Origin: Streptomyces sp. BHT-5-2
Lineage (GTDB): Bacteria > Actinomycetota > Actinomycetes > Streptomycetales > Streptomycetaceae
Length of the DNA: 64,000 nt
Reading direction: 5' to 3'
Assembly: GCF_019774615.1 (NCBI RefSeq)
Contig: NZ_CP081496.1
Coordinates: 5,642,001 to 5,706,000 of the forward strand
The notes under the pieces were generated by a model. The model ran no database searches. It saw only the letters and a program-made list of their open reading frames with translations, and was not told the DNA's origin. Shown one piece after another: positions 51,341 through 59,743 of the stretch. The number at the start of each line of letters is the position of its first letter. Within the stretch, counting starts at the first letter, position 1. Position numbers and translations under genes: made by a program.

Positions 51341-51549
51341 ATTGACGCGCTCAGCGCGAACGCCGGCCCCGCTCCGCCGCCTTTTCACCCCGCTTACCCC
51401 CCTTCTCCGGAGGCGCGGGTGCCATCCCGTCGTACGCTCCGCAGACCGGTCGCCCGCACCGCGGTGGCCCGCCCGTGCCGCCCTCGCCGGCGGACCGCTC
51501 GGCATGCAGTCCGCCTCGGCGGCCAGCACCCGGATTCCACGTACACACA

Positions 51550-51672
51550 GTTCATCCACGCACCCCGCCGCCGGTACTGCCTGCGCTGATCGAGAGCGGT
51601 GTTCCACACCGCCCGGCAGATAGCGCCGAACTCTTCACGCATGACGGCCTGATCGACTGTCAGCTCAAGTCG
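51550..51672 (-). pseudogene. tnpB: Relic of tnpB (IS200/IS605 family), N-terminal fragment
   Basis: On the minus strand the frame reads RLELTVDQAV, then EEFGAICRAVWNTALDQRR and QYRRRGAWMN. This is the N-terminal helix region of Streptomyces TnpB proteins (ICRxVWNTxLEQRRxYRRRGAWMN). A TAG stop directly precedes it and the homology ends at MN, after which the sequence is unrelated. No other part of the element remains. It lies in a 722-bp region without intact genes. Confidence 0.75.
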
Positions 51673-51923
51673 CTACCGGCGACCGGACAGCACAGGAACA
51701 CCCCTCGAACCGGTGTGATCCGACCCGGTGCACGCCGCTGGCAACGCAGCCGACCACGGCCCGCAGGTGCTGCGGGTCAGGCCCTGACGCCCACACTCCT
51801 ACCCCTTACCTCACCCGCAGTGACCGTCTCGTCACTCCACTGGCCCACTCCCGGGGGCCGACCGCGCCCGGGGGTGCGGTACTGGGCTGTGCAAGCACCA
51901 TTTTCGGCGAGACAAAAGGAGTC
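51673..51923. other. Upstream region of the 47-aa protein gene
   Basis: This 251-bp stretch follows the tnpB relic. It is slightly AT-richer and should hold the promoter of the small basic protein gene. I see no further gene or repeat. The rest of the gap (51202-51549) holds the 18-bp inverted repeat listed separately and no gene. Confidence 0.4.
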
Positions 51924-52067
51924 ATGATGCCGAAGTCGCAGAACCGTAAGTCGGGCAAGCAGGACCGGGCCGCCGAGCGGCGCTCCGAACAGCACCGGTC
52001 GCAGTCGCCGGAGTCCGCCGCCGAGCGTACCCAGGACCTGAAGCCGCGGTCGCGCAAGGCTGACTGA
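51924..52067 (+). CDS. 47-aa basic small protein
   Basis: Short ORF, start ATG ATG at 51924 with a good Shine-Dalgarno (AAAAGGAGTC), stop TGA at 52065. It is Ser/Arg/Lys/Gln-rich and hydrophilic (KSQNRKSGKQDRAAERRSEQ) with no hydrophobic core, so it is likely disordered and nucleic-acid or partner binding. I recall similar short basic proteins in Streptomyces; the function is unknown. Confidence 0.7.
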   Translation: MMPKSQNRKSGKQDRAAERRSEQHRSQSPESAAERTQDLKPRSRKAD

Positions 52068-52161
52068 CGCGGGTAGGGCAGTACGCCCGAGCGGCCGCCG
52101 CACCGGCTGGTGCGGCGGCCGCTCCGTCGTTCCGGGCTCCTTGAGGACGCCGTCGGACGCG

Positions 52162-53016
52162 TCACCGGGCGGCGGGCGCGGACCGCCCCTCGGGCTCGTC
52201 CCCAGCGGACGCCGCAGCCCCGGCAACCGGCCCGGCAGCCGGCCCGTCGACCGCTCCCGCGTCCGCCCCGGGGCCCGGCCCCGCCGGGATCAGGTCCCGC
52301 ACCAGAAGGGTGGCCCCGGCGACCGCGCCCGGCATCAGCAGCACCGCCGCGAAGGGGATCAGGAACAGCAGCACCAGCGGCGTCCCGAAGCCGACCGCCA
52401 GCCCGGGCCGGCCGCGCAGCAGCCGCAGCCGCTCGCGGACCGGCACCTCCCGGCGCTGCATCGCCACCGTGGTCAGCTCCACGGCGAGGAAGAAGCCGGA
52501 GACGCAGAAGCCGACGGCCGGGACGACGGTCTGCCCGACGACCGGCAGGAAGCCCAGGAGGAAGAGCAGCACCCCGAACCCGGCGGCGCGCAGCAGGACA
52601 TGGACCATCTCCCCCAGCGCGATGCCGATCTCCCGCCACAGCGGGCGGTCCGGGCCGGGCGGGCAGCCGCCCTCGCTCTCCTCGACCCGTTCCGAGAGCG
52701 ACTCGTAGAAGGGGTCGCCGATCAGCAGGGTGACGGCGGTGAACGTCAGCACCGACAGCGTCAGCCCGCCGGCCAGCAGCAGCGCCACGAACAGCCCGCG
52801 CAGCAGCCCCTGCCACGGGGAGCCCCAGCCGTCCGCGAACGGCGTGGCCCAGGCGGCGGCATCGCCGGCCCACAGGGCGAGGACCGTGAGCAGCCCCGCG
52901 TAGAGCACCAGCGCGATCAGCGCCGGGATCAGCCCGAACCCCCACCACCGGCCGTGCCGGGCGGCCCACCGCACGCCCCGGCCCAGATACCGCACCCCCG
53001 CGACAAGATCACGCAT
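52162..53016 (-). CDS. EI24/CysZ-like membrane protein
   Basis: 284 aa with about five hydrophobic helices (FGLIPALIALVLYAGLLTVL; LFVALLLAGGLTLSVLTF; LLRAAGFGVLLFLLGFLPVVG; others). The N-terminus DLVAGVRYLGRGVRW and the VTLLIGDPFYESLSERVEE segment are typical of EI24-domain proteins. Relatives include CysZ, a sulfate permease component; the role here is unknown. The C-terminal Ala/Pro/Gly-rich tail is cytoplasmic and disordered. Confidence 0.85.
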   Translation of the reverse strand: MRDLVAGVRYLGRGVRWAARHGRWWGFGLIPALIALVLYAGLLTVLALWAGDAAAWATPFADGWGSPWQGLLRGLFVALLLAGGLTLSVLTFTAVTLLIGDPFYESLSERVEESEGGCPPGPDRPLWREIGIALGEMVHVLLRAAGFGVLLFLLGFLPVVGQTVVPAVGFCVSGFFLAVELTTVAMQRREVPVRERLRLLRGRPGLAVGFGTPLVLLFLIPFAAVLLMPGAVAGATLLVRDLIPAGPGPGADAGAVDGPAAGPVAGAAASAGDEPEGRSAPAAR

Positions 53017-53069
53017 ACGGCCACCCTACCGGCGCGGCCGGGCGACCGGTCCGGGCCCGGAAGCGGGCA

Positions 53070-53108
53070 CGCCCCGGGTCCGGCGGAGGGACCGCCGGGC
53101 CCGGGGCG
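53070..53108. terminator. Terminator downstream of dapD
   Basis: A 17-bp stem with one G-T wobble (53070-53086 with 53092-53108) and 5-nt loop, just after the minus-strand dapD stop. Confidence 0.85.
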
Positions 53109-53133
53109 CGGACCGATTTCCGGGCGACGCCGG

Positions 53134-54123
53134 TCAGTTGTGGCTGTGCAGGATCTCGTTCAGACCGCCCCAGACCGCCTTGTTCGGGCGGGCCTCGACG
53201 GTGCCGGTGGTGGAGTTCCGGCGGAAGAGGATGTTGTCGGCACCGGAGAGCTCCAGCGCCTTGACGATCTGGCCGTCGGGCAGCGTGACCCGGGTGCCCG
53301 CGGTCACGTACAGCCCGGCCTCGACCACGCACTCGTCGCCCAGCGCGATACCGATGCCGGACTCGGCGCCGAGCAGGCAGCGCTCGCCGATCGAGATGAT
53401 CTGCTTGCCGCCGCCGGAGAGGGTGCCCATGGTGGAGGCGCCGCCGCCGATGTCGGAGCCGTCGCCGATCACCACACCGGCGCTGATCCGGCCCTCGATC
53501 ATCGAGGTGCCCAGGGTGCCCGCGTTGAAGTTGACGAAGCCCTCGTGCATGACGGTGGTGCCGGCCGCGAGGTGGGCGCCCAGCCGCACCCGGTCGGCGT
53601 CGGCGATCCGGACGCCGGCGGGCGCCACGTAGTCGGTCATCCGCGGGAACTTGTCCACGCTGGTGACCTGGAGGTGCAGGCCCTCGGCGCGGGCGTTGAG
53701 CCGGGCCGTCTCCAGCCGGTCGACCGGCACCGGGCCGAGCGAGGTCCAGGCGACGTTGGCCAGCAGGCCGAAGACGCCCTCCAGGCTCTGGCCGTGCGGC
53801 TTGACCAGGCGGTGGCTGAGCAGGTGCAGGCGCAGGTAGGCGTCGTGCGCGTCCAGCGGCTTGTCGTCCAGGGAGGCGATGACCGTGCGGACGGCCACGA
53901 CCTCCACGCCGCGGACCGGGTCGGGGCCGATCGCCTTGCGGACGGCGTCGCCCAGCAGCTCGGCGGCGCGGTCGTCCGCCAGCCGCTCGGTGCCGGCCGG
54001 GCCGGGCGCGTCGGCCAGCTCGGGCGCGGGGAACCAGGTGTCGAGAACGGTGCCGTCCTCGGCGAGGGTGGCCAGGCCGGCGGCGACGGCGCCGGTCGTA
54101 CGGGGGGTTGCAGCATCGGTCAT
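53134..54123 (-). CDS. dapD: Tetrahydrodipicolinate N-succinyltransferase DapD
   Basis: 329 aa, the longer actinobacterial type. It succinylates tetrahydrodipicolinate in lysine and meso-DAP synthesis, so it supplies peptidoglycan precursors. The left-handed beta-helix is shown by hexapeptide-like repeats (VRLGAHLAAGTTVMHEGFV, GVVIGDGSDIGGGASTMG, CLLGAESGIGIALGDECVV). The N-terminal domain is mixed. It stands alone; a terminator follows. Confidence 0.95.
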   Translation of the reverse strand: MTDAATPRTTGAVAAGLATLAEDGTVLDTWFPAPELADAPGPAGTERLADDRAAELLGDAVRKAIGPDPVRGVEVVAVRTVIASLDDKPLDAHDAYLRLHLLSHRLVKPHGQSLEGVFGLLANVAWTSLGPVPVDRLETARLNARAEGLHLQVTSVDKFPRMTDYVAPAGVRIADADRVRLGAHLAAGTTVMHEGFVNFNAGTLGTSMIEGRISAGVVIGDGSDIGGGASTMGTLSGGGKQIISIGERCLLGAESGIGIALGDECVVEAGLYVTAGTRVTLPDGQIVKALELSGADNILFRRNSTTGTVEARPNKAVWGGLNEILHSHN

Positions 54124-54185
54124 GCTGGAAACCTAACCGGAGCCCGCCCGCGGAGGCGAACCGGTCTCAGCGATCGGTCCCGCCC

Positions 54186-54242
54186 CGTAGGGTCGCACGA
54201 CCCGCCGGGGTCGTCCGCACCGCCCGGCTCGTAGGGTCGCAC
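54186..54242. repeat. 13-bp direct repeat upstream of dapD
   Basis: CGTAGGGTCGCAC occurs at 54186 and 54230, 44 bp apart. The first copy is part of a 14-bp palindrome (GGGTCG-CA-CGACCC, 54190-54203). It lies 60-120 bp before the dapD start and could be a control site. Confidence 0.5.
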
Positions 54243-54278
54243 CAGCCGCCGGGTCGGGCCCCGGGCCGCCGGGCCCGG

Positions 54279-54827
54279 TCAGCGGGACGTGCCCAGCACC
54301 CCCGCCAACCCCTCGTGCACCACGGCCGGTTGGAAGGGCCGGCCGGTGAGCAGGTGCTGGAGCAGCAGGCCGTCGGTGAGGGCCACCACCGCCCGGGCGG
54401 TGGCCGGGTCGCCGATCCGCCGGCCGAGCAGCGCCACCATCTCGTCCAGGCACTCGGCCGCGATCGGCCGCACCGCCTCGTGCCGCAGCGCGGCCAGATA
54501 CAGCTCGTACTCCAGCTCCGCCCGCGCACGGTCCCCGGCGAGGGTCTCGCCGACCAGCCGGGCCACCTCGTCGGCCAGCGGCAGGGCGGGGTCGAGGCTC
54601 TCCACCCAGCGGGTGAAGTCCGCCAGCCACCGGGCGTTGGCCTGCCGCAGGGCGGCGACCAGCAGATCGTCCAGGCTCGCGAAGTGGTAGGTGGTGGAGC
54701 CCAGCGGGACGTCCGCCGCGGCGGCCACCGCGCGGTGGCTGAGCCCGGCGATCCCCCGCTCGCCGACCACCGCGATCGCCGCGTCGATGATCCGCTGCCG
54801 GCGGTCCGGGTCGTAGCGGCGCGGCAT
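54279..54827 (-). CDS. TetR family regulator of the SMR pump
   Basis: 182 aa. N-terminal HTH (RIIDAAIAVVGERGIAGLSH, then VPLGSTTYHFASLDDLLVAAL). The C-terminal helices form the ligand domain (ELEYELYLAALRHEAVRP). Its ATG overlaps the stop of the SMR gene (ATGA), so regulator and pump are made together, an arrangement typical of self-regulated drug-efflux operons. The paired palindromes upstream of the SMR gene are the likely operator. Confidence 0.92.
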   Translation of the reverse strand: MPRRYDPDRRQRIIDAAIAVVGERGIAGLSHRAVAAAADVPLGSTTYHFASLDDLLVAALRQANARWLADFTRWVESLDPALPLADEVARLVGETLAGDRARAELEYELYLAALRHEAVRPIAAECLDEMVALLGRRIGDPATARAVVALTDGLLLQHLLTGRPFQPAVVHEGLAGVLGTSR

Positions 54828-55147
54828 CAGTGCGCCCCGTCGAGGTTGAGCACCACGACCCCGGCGATGACCAGCAGCACCCCGAGGATCTTGAGCGCGC
54901 TGGTGCTCTCCCCCAGGAACACCATGCCGATCGCGGCGATCACCGCGGTGCCGGTCCCGGCCCAGATCGCGTACGCGGTCCCGACGCTCATCGACTTCAG
55001 CGTCTGCGCCAGCAGCGCGAAGGCGAGCACGTACCCGACGGTGGTGCCGAGCGAGGGCCACAGCCGGCTGAAGCCATGGCTGTACTTCATCGAGGTGGTC
55101 GCGAGGATCTCGGAGAGGATCGCGCCGGCGAGCGTCAGATAGGCCAT
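54827..55147 (-). CDS. Small multidrug resistance (SMR/EmrE family) efflux protein
   Basis: 106 aa, four helices. The membrane Glu is in the first helix (LSEILATT, residue 13) and the GVVVLNL segment ends helix 4. SMR dimers export cationic drugs or guanidinium with protons. The start codon follows the operator palindrome directly, with no room for a Shine-Dalgarno, so the mRNA is probably leaderless. Confidence 0.92.
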   Translation of the reverse strand: MAYLTLAGAILSEILATTSMKYSHGFSRLWPSLGTTVGYVLAFALLAQTLKSMSVGTAYAIWAGTGTAVIAAIGMVFLGESTSALKILGVLLVIAGVVVLNLDGAH

Positions 55148-55187
55148 GCGTACGACCGTACACAGCGTTGCGTACGACCGTACACAA
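55146..55187 (-). promoter_or_regulatory. Tandem palindromic operators at the SMR/TetR operon start
   Basis: On the plus strand GCGTACGACCGTACACA occurs at 55148 and 55170 (period 22). The second copy extends to a 20-bp near-palindrome (55168-55187; 16 of 20 positions symmetric). They abut the SMR ATG, so a bound TetR would cover the promoter. Confidence 0.8.
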
Positions 55188-55298
55188 CGCCGGCCGCCCT
55201 CGGACGCCCGCCCGGAACGACGGAACGGCCGTGCCCGCCGGGAGAACCCGGTGGACACGGCCGTCGGACCGTGCGGCGGCGCCGCGAGGAGGGCGCCC

Positions 55299-55634
55299 TC
55301 AGACGTTGAACCCCAGCGCCCGCAGCTGCTCGCGGCCGTCGTCGGTGATCTTGTCCGGGCCCCACGGCGGCATCCAGACCCAGTTGATCTTCAGCTCGTT
55401 GACGATGCCGTCCGTGGCGGACCGCGCCTGGTCCTCGATGACGTCGGTCAGCGGGCAGGCCGCCGAGGTCAGCGTCATGTCGATGGTGGCGATGTTGGCG
55501 TCGTCGATGTGGATGCCGTAGATCAGGCCGAGGTTGACGACGTCGATGCCCAGCTCGGGGTCGACGACGTCGTACAGCGCCTCGCGGACCTCTTCCTCCG
55601 AGGCCGGCTTGGTGGTGGTCGGGGTGTCGGTCAT
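55299..55634 (-). CDS. sufT: SufT-like Fe-S assembly factor (DUF59)
   Basis: 111 aa. DUF59/MIP18 motif DPELGIDVVNLGLIYGI near residue 25, the conserved Cys in LTSAACPLTDVIEDQ near 59, and the C-terminal GREQLRALGF. It helps mature Fe-S proteins. It is the last gene of the suf operon; its ATG overlaps the sufU stop. Confidence 0.92.
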   Translation of the reverse strand: MTDTPTTTKPASEEEVREALYDVVDPELGIDVVNLGLIYGIHIDDANIATIDMTLTSAACPLTDVIEDQARSATDGIVNELKINWVWMPPWGPDKITDDGREQLRALGFNV

Positions 55635-56089
55635 GCGGTCTTCGCCTCCTGGGAAAGGGCCTTGGCCGTGGCGTCCTTCCAGGCCATCCAGCTGAGCAGG
55701 GCGCACTTCACGCGCGCCGGGTACTTCGAGACGCCGGCGAACGCCACCGCGTCCTCCAGCACCTCCTCCATGGCGTCGTCCGGCTCCACCTGGCCCTTGG
55801 ACTGCATCAGCTCCAGGAACGTCTCCTGGATCCGCTGCGCGTCGCCGAGCTCCTTGCCGACCAGGAGGTCGTTGAGCACCGACGCACTGGCCTGGCTGAT
55901 GGAGCAGCCCTGGCCCTCGTAGGACACGTCCTCGATCGTCGTGCCGTCGTACTTCACGCGCAGCGTGATCTCGTCACCGCACGTGGGGTTGACGTGGTGC
56001 ACCTCGGCGTCGCCGTCCCGAAGACCGCGCCCATGAGGGTGCTTGTAGTGGTCCAGGATGACGTCCTGGTACATGGAATCCAGCTTCAC
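55631..56089 (-). CDS. sufU: SufU Fe-S cluster scaffold / sulfurtransferase
   Basis: 152 aa. The three conserved Cys are visible: PTCGDEITLRV (Cys37), GQGCSISQASAS (Cys62) and KCALLSWMAWK near 128. SufU takes sulfur from SufS with the help of zinc. It is placed between sufS and sufT, as usual in actinobacteria and Firmicutes. Confidence 0.95.
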   Translation of the reverse strand: MKLDSMYQDVILDHYKHPHGRGLRDGDAEVHHVNPTCGDEITLRVKYDGTTIEDVSYEGQGCSISQASASVLNDLLVGKELGDAQRIQETFLELMQSKGQVEPDDAMEEVLEDAVAFAGVSKYPARVKCALLSWMAWKDATAKALSQEAKTA

Positions 56090-56156
56090 GACTCAGTCAG
56101 TCCTCGTCCTCGTCCGCTGTGCTCATGCGGTCTTCGTCGACCGAAGGCGGTGCTCG

Positions 56157-57413
56157 TTAACCGAAGAAGTTGCGCACGTATTCCAGGCCCTCGACCAGGG
56201 CGTCGACCTCGGCCGGGGTGGAGTACAGATAGAACGACGCTCGCGTGGTCGCGGGAATTCCGTAGCGCAGGCAGACGGGGCGCGCGCAGTGGTGCCCGAC
56301 CCGGACCGCGATGCCCTGTTCGTCGAGGACCTGGCCCACGTCGTGCGGGTGGATGTCGCCGAGCGTGAAGGAGATCGTCGCCCCGCGGTCCTCGGCCGTG
56401 CTCGGGCCGATGATCTTCAGGTCGGGGACCTCCAGCAGCCGCTTGACGGCGTACTCGGTGATCGCGTGCTCATGCGCGGCGATCTTGTCCATGCCGATCG
56501 AGGTGAGGTAGTCCACCGCGGCGCCGAGGCCGACGGCCTGGGCGATCGGGGGCGTACCGGCCTCGAACTTGTGCGGCGCGGGGGCGTAGGTGGAGGAGTG
56601 CATCGAGACGGTCTCGATCATCTCGCCACCGCCGAGGAACGGCGGGAGGTCCTCCAGCAGCTCCTGGCGGCCCCACAGCACGCCGATACCGGTCGGGCCG
56701 CACATCTTGTGGCCGGTGAAGGCCACGAAGTCGGCCTGCAGCGCCTGCACGTCCAGCGGCATGTGCGGCGCGGCCTGCGAGGCGTCGATCACCACCAGCG
56801 CGCCGACCTCCTGGGCGCGGCGGACGATCGTCTCGACCGGGTTGAACGTGCCCAGGAGGTTGGACACCAGGGTGAAGGAGACGACCTTGGTGCGCTCGGT
56901 GATGACCTCGTCGATGTTCGAGAGGTCCAGCCGGCCGTCGTCGGTCAGCCCGAACCACTTCAGCTTCGCGCCGGTGCGCTGCGAGAGCAGCTGCCACGGA
57001 ACGATGTTGGAGTGGTGCTCCATCTCCGTGATGACGATCTCGGTGTCGCGGTCCACGCGGTAGGGTTCGTCGGCCCAACCGAGCATGTTGGCCACGAGGT
57101 TGAGCGACTCCGAGGCGTTCTTGGTGAAGATCACCTCGTCGCGGCTCGGTGCGTTGACGAAGGCGGCGACCTTGTCGCGGGCGCCTTCGTACAGCGCCGT
57201 GGCCTCCTCGGCGAGCACGTGCACGCCGCGGTGGACGTTGGCGTTGTGACGTTCGTAGTAGGCACTCAGGGCGTCCAGCACCTGGCGCGGCTTCTGCGAG
57301 GTCGCCGCGTTGTCCAGGTACACGATCTTCTTGCCGTCGTGGACCTGGCGGTCCAGGAGGGGGAAGTCCTTGCGGATCGCCTCTGTGTCGAGGAGGCCCG
57401 GCAGCTGTGTCAC
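56157..57413 (-). CDS. sufS: Cysteine desulfurase SufS
   Basis: 418 aa, group II cysteine desulfurase. The PLP Lys is in FTGHKMCGPTGIGVLWG near residue 235; the active-site Cys is in VRVGHHCARPVCLRYG near 373. It removes sulfur from cysteine and hands it to SufU. Its start overlaps the end of sufC by 4 bp. Confidence 0.96.
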   Translation of the reverse strand: MTQLPGLLDTEAIRKDFPLLDRQVHDGKKIVYLDNAATSQKPRQVLDALSAYYERHNANVHRGVHVLAEEATALYEGARDKVAAFVNAPSRDEVIFTKNASESLNLVANMLGWADEPYRVDRDTEIVITEMEHHSNIVPWQLLSQRTGAKLKWFGLTDDGRLDLSNIDEVITERTKVVSFTLVSNLLGTFNPVETIVRRAQEVGALVVIDASQAAPHMPLDVQALQADFVAFTGHKMCGPTGIGVLWGRQELLEDLPPFLGGGEMIETVSMHSSTYAPAPHKFEAGTPPIAQAVGLGAAVDYLTSIGMDKIAAHEHAITEYAVKRLLEVPDLKIIGPSTAEDRGATISFTLGDIHPHDVGQVLDEQGIAVRVGHHCARPVCLRYGIPATTRASFYLYSTPAEVDALVEGLEYVRNFFG

Positions 57414-58174
57414 GCGGTCGTACCACCCTTCACGTATGCCTCGTAGCCCTCGGCCTCCAGCTTGTCCGCCAGCTCCGGGCCGCCGGACTCGGCGATCTTG
57501 CCGTTGGCGAAGACGTGGACGTGGTCGGGCTTGATGTAGCGCAGGATGCGCGTGTAGTGGGTGATCAGCAGGGTGCCGACCTCCCCGGTCTCACGGACGC
57601 GGTTGACGCCCTCGGAGACGATGCGGAGCGCGTCGACGTCGAGGCCGGAGTCGGTCTCGTCGAGGATCGCGATCTTCGGCTTGAGCAGCTCCAGCTGGAG
57701 GATCTCGTGGCGCTTCTTCTCACCGCCGGAGAAGCCCTCGTTGACGTTGCGCTCGGCGAAGGCGGGGTCCATCTGGAGGCGCTCCATGGCCTCCTTGACC
57801 TCCTTGACCCACAGCCGCAGCTTGGGGGCCTCGCCGCGGATGGCGGTGGCGGAGGTGCGCAGGAAGTTGGAGACCGAGACACCGGGGACCTCGACCGGGT
57901 ACTGCATGGCGAGGAAGACGCCGGCCCGGGCCCGCTCGTCGACGGACATCTCCAGGACGTCCTCGCCGTCGAGGGTGACGGTGCCACCGGTGATCGTGTA
58001 CTTCGGGTGACCCGCGAGGGAGTAGGCGAGGGTCGACTTGCCGGAGCCGTTGGGGCCCATGATGGCGTGCGTCTCGCCCTGCTTCACGGTCAGGTCGACG
58101 CCCTTCAGGATCTCGCGCTGGCCGTTCTCGGCCTCGACGGAGACGTGCAGGTCGTGGATCTCAAGCGTTGCCAT
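57410..58174 (-). CDS. sufC: Fe-S assembly ATPase SufC
   Basis: 254 aa. Walker A GPNGSGKSTLAYS near residue 39, signature FSGGEKKRHEILQ near 147, Walker B ILDETDSGLDVDALR near 170. It powers the SufBCD scaffold. The C-terminus (AEGYEAYVKGG) is typical of SufC. Confidence 0.97.
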   Translation of the reverse strand: MATLEIHDLHVSVEAENGQREILKGVDLTVKQGETHAIMGPNGSGKSTLAYSLAGHPKYTITGGTVTLDGEDVLEMSVDERARAGVFLAMQYPVEVPGVSVSNFLRTSATAIRGEAPKLRLWVKEVKEAMERLQMDPAFAERNVNEGFSGGEKKRHEILQLELLKPKIAILDETDSGLDVDALRIVSEGVNRVRETGEVGTLLITHYTRILRYIKPDHVHVFANGKIAESGGPELADKLEAEGYEAYVKGGTTA

Positions 58175-58181
58175 GGGTGAC

Positions 58182-58499
58182 TCAGGACTCCTGGGTGACG
58201 GAGACGAGCACGTCGTCCCCTTCGATCTTTACGGGGTAAACGGGGACGGGGCGCGTCGCGGGGAGGCCGGACGGCTTGCCGGTGCGCAGGTCGAAGCTGG
58301 AGCCGTGCAGCCAGCACTCGATCGCGCAGTCCTCGACCTCGCCCTCGGAGAGGGAGACGTTCGCGTGCGAGCAGATGTCGTTGATCGCGAACACCTCGCC
58401 CTCGGTGCGGACGAGCGAGACCGGCGTGCCGTCGATCTCCACCCTCTTCGGGGTGTCCTCCTCCAGCTCGCTCAGCGCGGCCGCGCGTACGTAGGTCAT
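58182..58499 (-). CDS. Rieske-type ferredoxin subunit in the suf operon
   Basis: 105 aa. Rieske motifs CSHANVSLSEG near residue 43 and CWLHGSSFDLRTG near 63 give the Cys-x-His...Cys-x2-His ligand set for a [2Fe-2S] cluster. It is routinely found inside actinobacterial suf operons and may supply electrons; its exact role is unproven. Its ATG overlaps the end of sufD. Confidence 0.93.
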   Translation of the reverse strand: MTYVRAAALSELEEDTPKRVEIDGTPVSLVRTEGEVFAINDICSHANVSLSEGEVEDCAIECWLHGSSFDLRTGKPSGLPATRPVPVYPVKIEGDDVLVSVTQES

Positions 58500-59683
58500 G
58501 CCGCGGACGCTTCCAGCTCGGACTCGATCTTGTTCATCAGGCGCTCCTCGACGTCCGGGACGCCGATCTGCTGGACCAGCTCGGCGAAGAAGCCCCGGAC
58601 CACCAGGCGGCGCGCCTCGTCGGCCGGGATGCCGCGGGCCATCAGGTAGAAGAGCTGCTCGTCGTCGAACCGGCCGGTCGCCGAGGCGTGGCCGGCGCCG
58701 ACGATCTCGCCGGTCTCGATCTCCAGGTTGGGGACCGAGTCGACCCGCGCGCCGTCGGTGAGGACGAGGTTGCGGTTGAGCTCGTAGGTGTCGGTGCCGG
58801 TGGCCGCCGCCTGGATCAGCACGTCGCCGATCCACACCGCGTGCGCGTCCTGGCCCTGGAGGGCGCCCTTGTACGTCACGTGCGAGCGGCAGTTGGGGGT
58901 GTCGTGGTCGACGAAGAGGCGGTGCTCCTGGTGCTGGCCCTGCTCGGTGAAGTACAGGCCGTAGAGCTCGGCCTCGCCGCCGGGACCCTGGTAGTCGATC
59001 CGCGGGTGGAGGCGGACCAGGTCGCCGCCGAAGGTGACGACCACGGACTTGAAGGTGGCGTCCCGGCCGACCAGGGCGTTGTGCTGACCGCAGTGGACGG
59101 CGGTGTCGTCCCAGTCCTGGACGGAGACCACGGTCAGCTTGGCGCCGTCGCCGAGGAGGTAGTCGACGTTGGCGGCGAGCACGCCGTCACCGGTGTGGTC
59201 GATGACGACCACGGCCTCGGCGAACGCGCCCAGCTCGACGACCTGGTGGCCGAAGGCGGTGCCGCCCTCGCCGTGCACCCGGATCCGGATCGGCTCGGTG
59301 AGCACGGTGTCCTTGGGGACGGTGACCACGGACGCCTTCTCGAAGGCGCTGTACGCCTGGGCGGCGACCCGGTCCACCGGCTTGCCGGCCTTGCCGACCC
59401 GCGGGTCGGCACGGTCGACGAGCTGGTGGGTGACGCCCTCGGGCGCGCTGATGTCGATCTTCAGGTCCGGGCCGCCGGCGGTGGCGGTGCCGTCGTGCAG
59501 CCCGCGCAGCCGGGAGAGCGGCGTGAACCGCCACTCCTCCTCGCGGCCGTGCGGGACGGGGAAGTCCGCCACGTCGAAGGACGGCGGTGCGCTCATCCGG
59601 GTGGCGACGGTGGACTCCGCGGCCACCGCGATGGAGCCGGTGGTCGTGGAACCCGCCGGGATGGTCGTCTGAGCCTCAGCCAT
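58496..59683 (-). CDS. sufD: Fe-S assembly protein SufD
   Basis: 395 aa. The beta-helix core and C-terminal region (LVLTDGARVDSVPNLEIETG, then VGAGHASATGRFDDEQLFYL) match SufD. It pairs with SufB and SufC in the scaffold complex. It is followed 60 bp upstream by the sufB end. Confidence 0.96.
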   Translation of the reverse strand: MAEAQTTIPAGSTTTGSIAVAAESTVATRMSAPPSFDVADFPVPHGREEEWRFTPLSRLRGLHDGTATAGGPDLKIDISAPEGVTHQLVDRADPRVGKAGKPVDRVAAQAYSAFEKASVVTVPKDTVLTEPIRIRVHGEGGTAFGHQVVELGAFAEAVVVIDHTGDGVLAANVDYLLGDGAKLTVVSVQDWDDTAVHCGQHNALVGRDATFKSVVVTFGGDLVRLHPRIDYQGPGGEAELYGLYFTEQGQHQEHRLFVDHDTPNCRSHVTYKGALQGQDAHAVWIGDVLIQAAATGTDTYELNRNLVLTDGARVDSVPNLEIETGEIVGAGHASATGRFDDEQLFYLMARGIPADEARRLVVRGFFAELVQQIGVPDVEERLMNKIESELEASAA

Positions 59684-59743
59684 GGCTGTCGTCTAGCTCG
59701 CTTTCTGCGTTCTGTCGGGAGTCGTTCGCTGCGGGGGCCGGGG

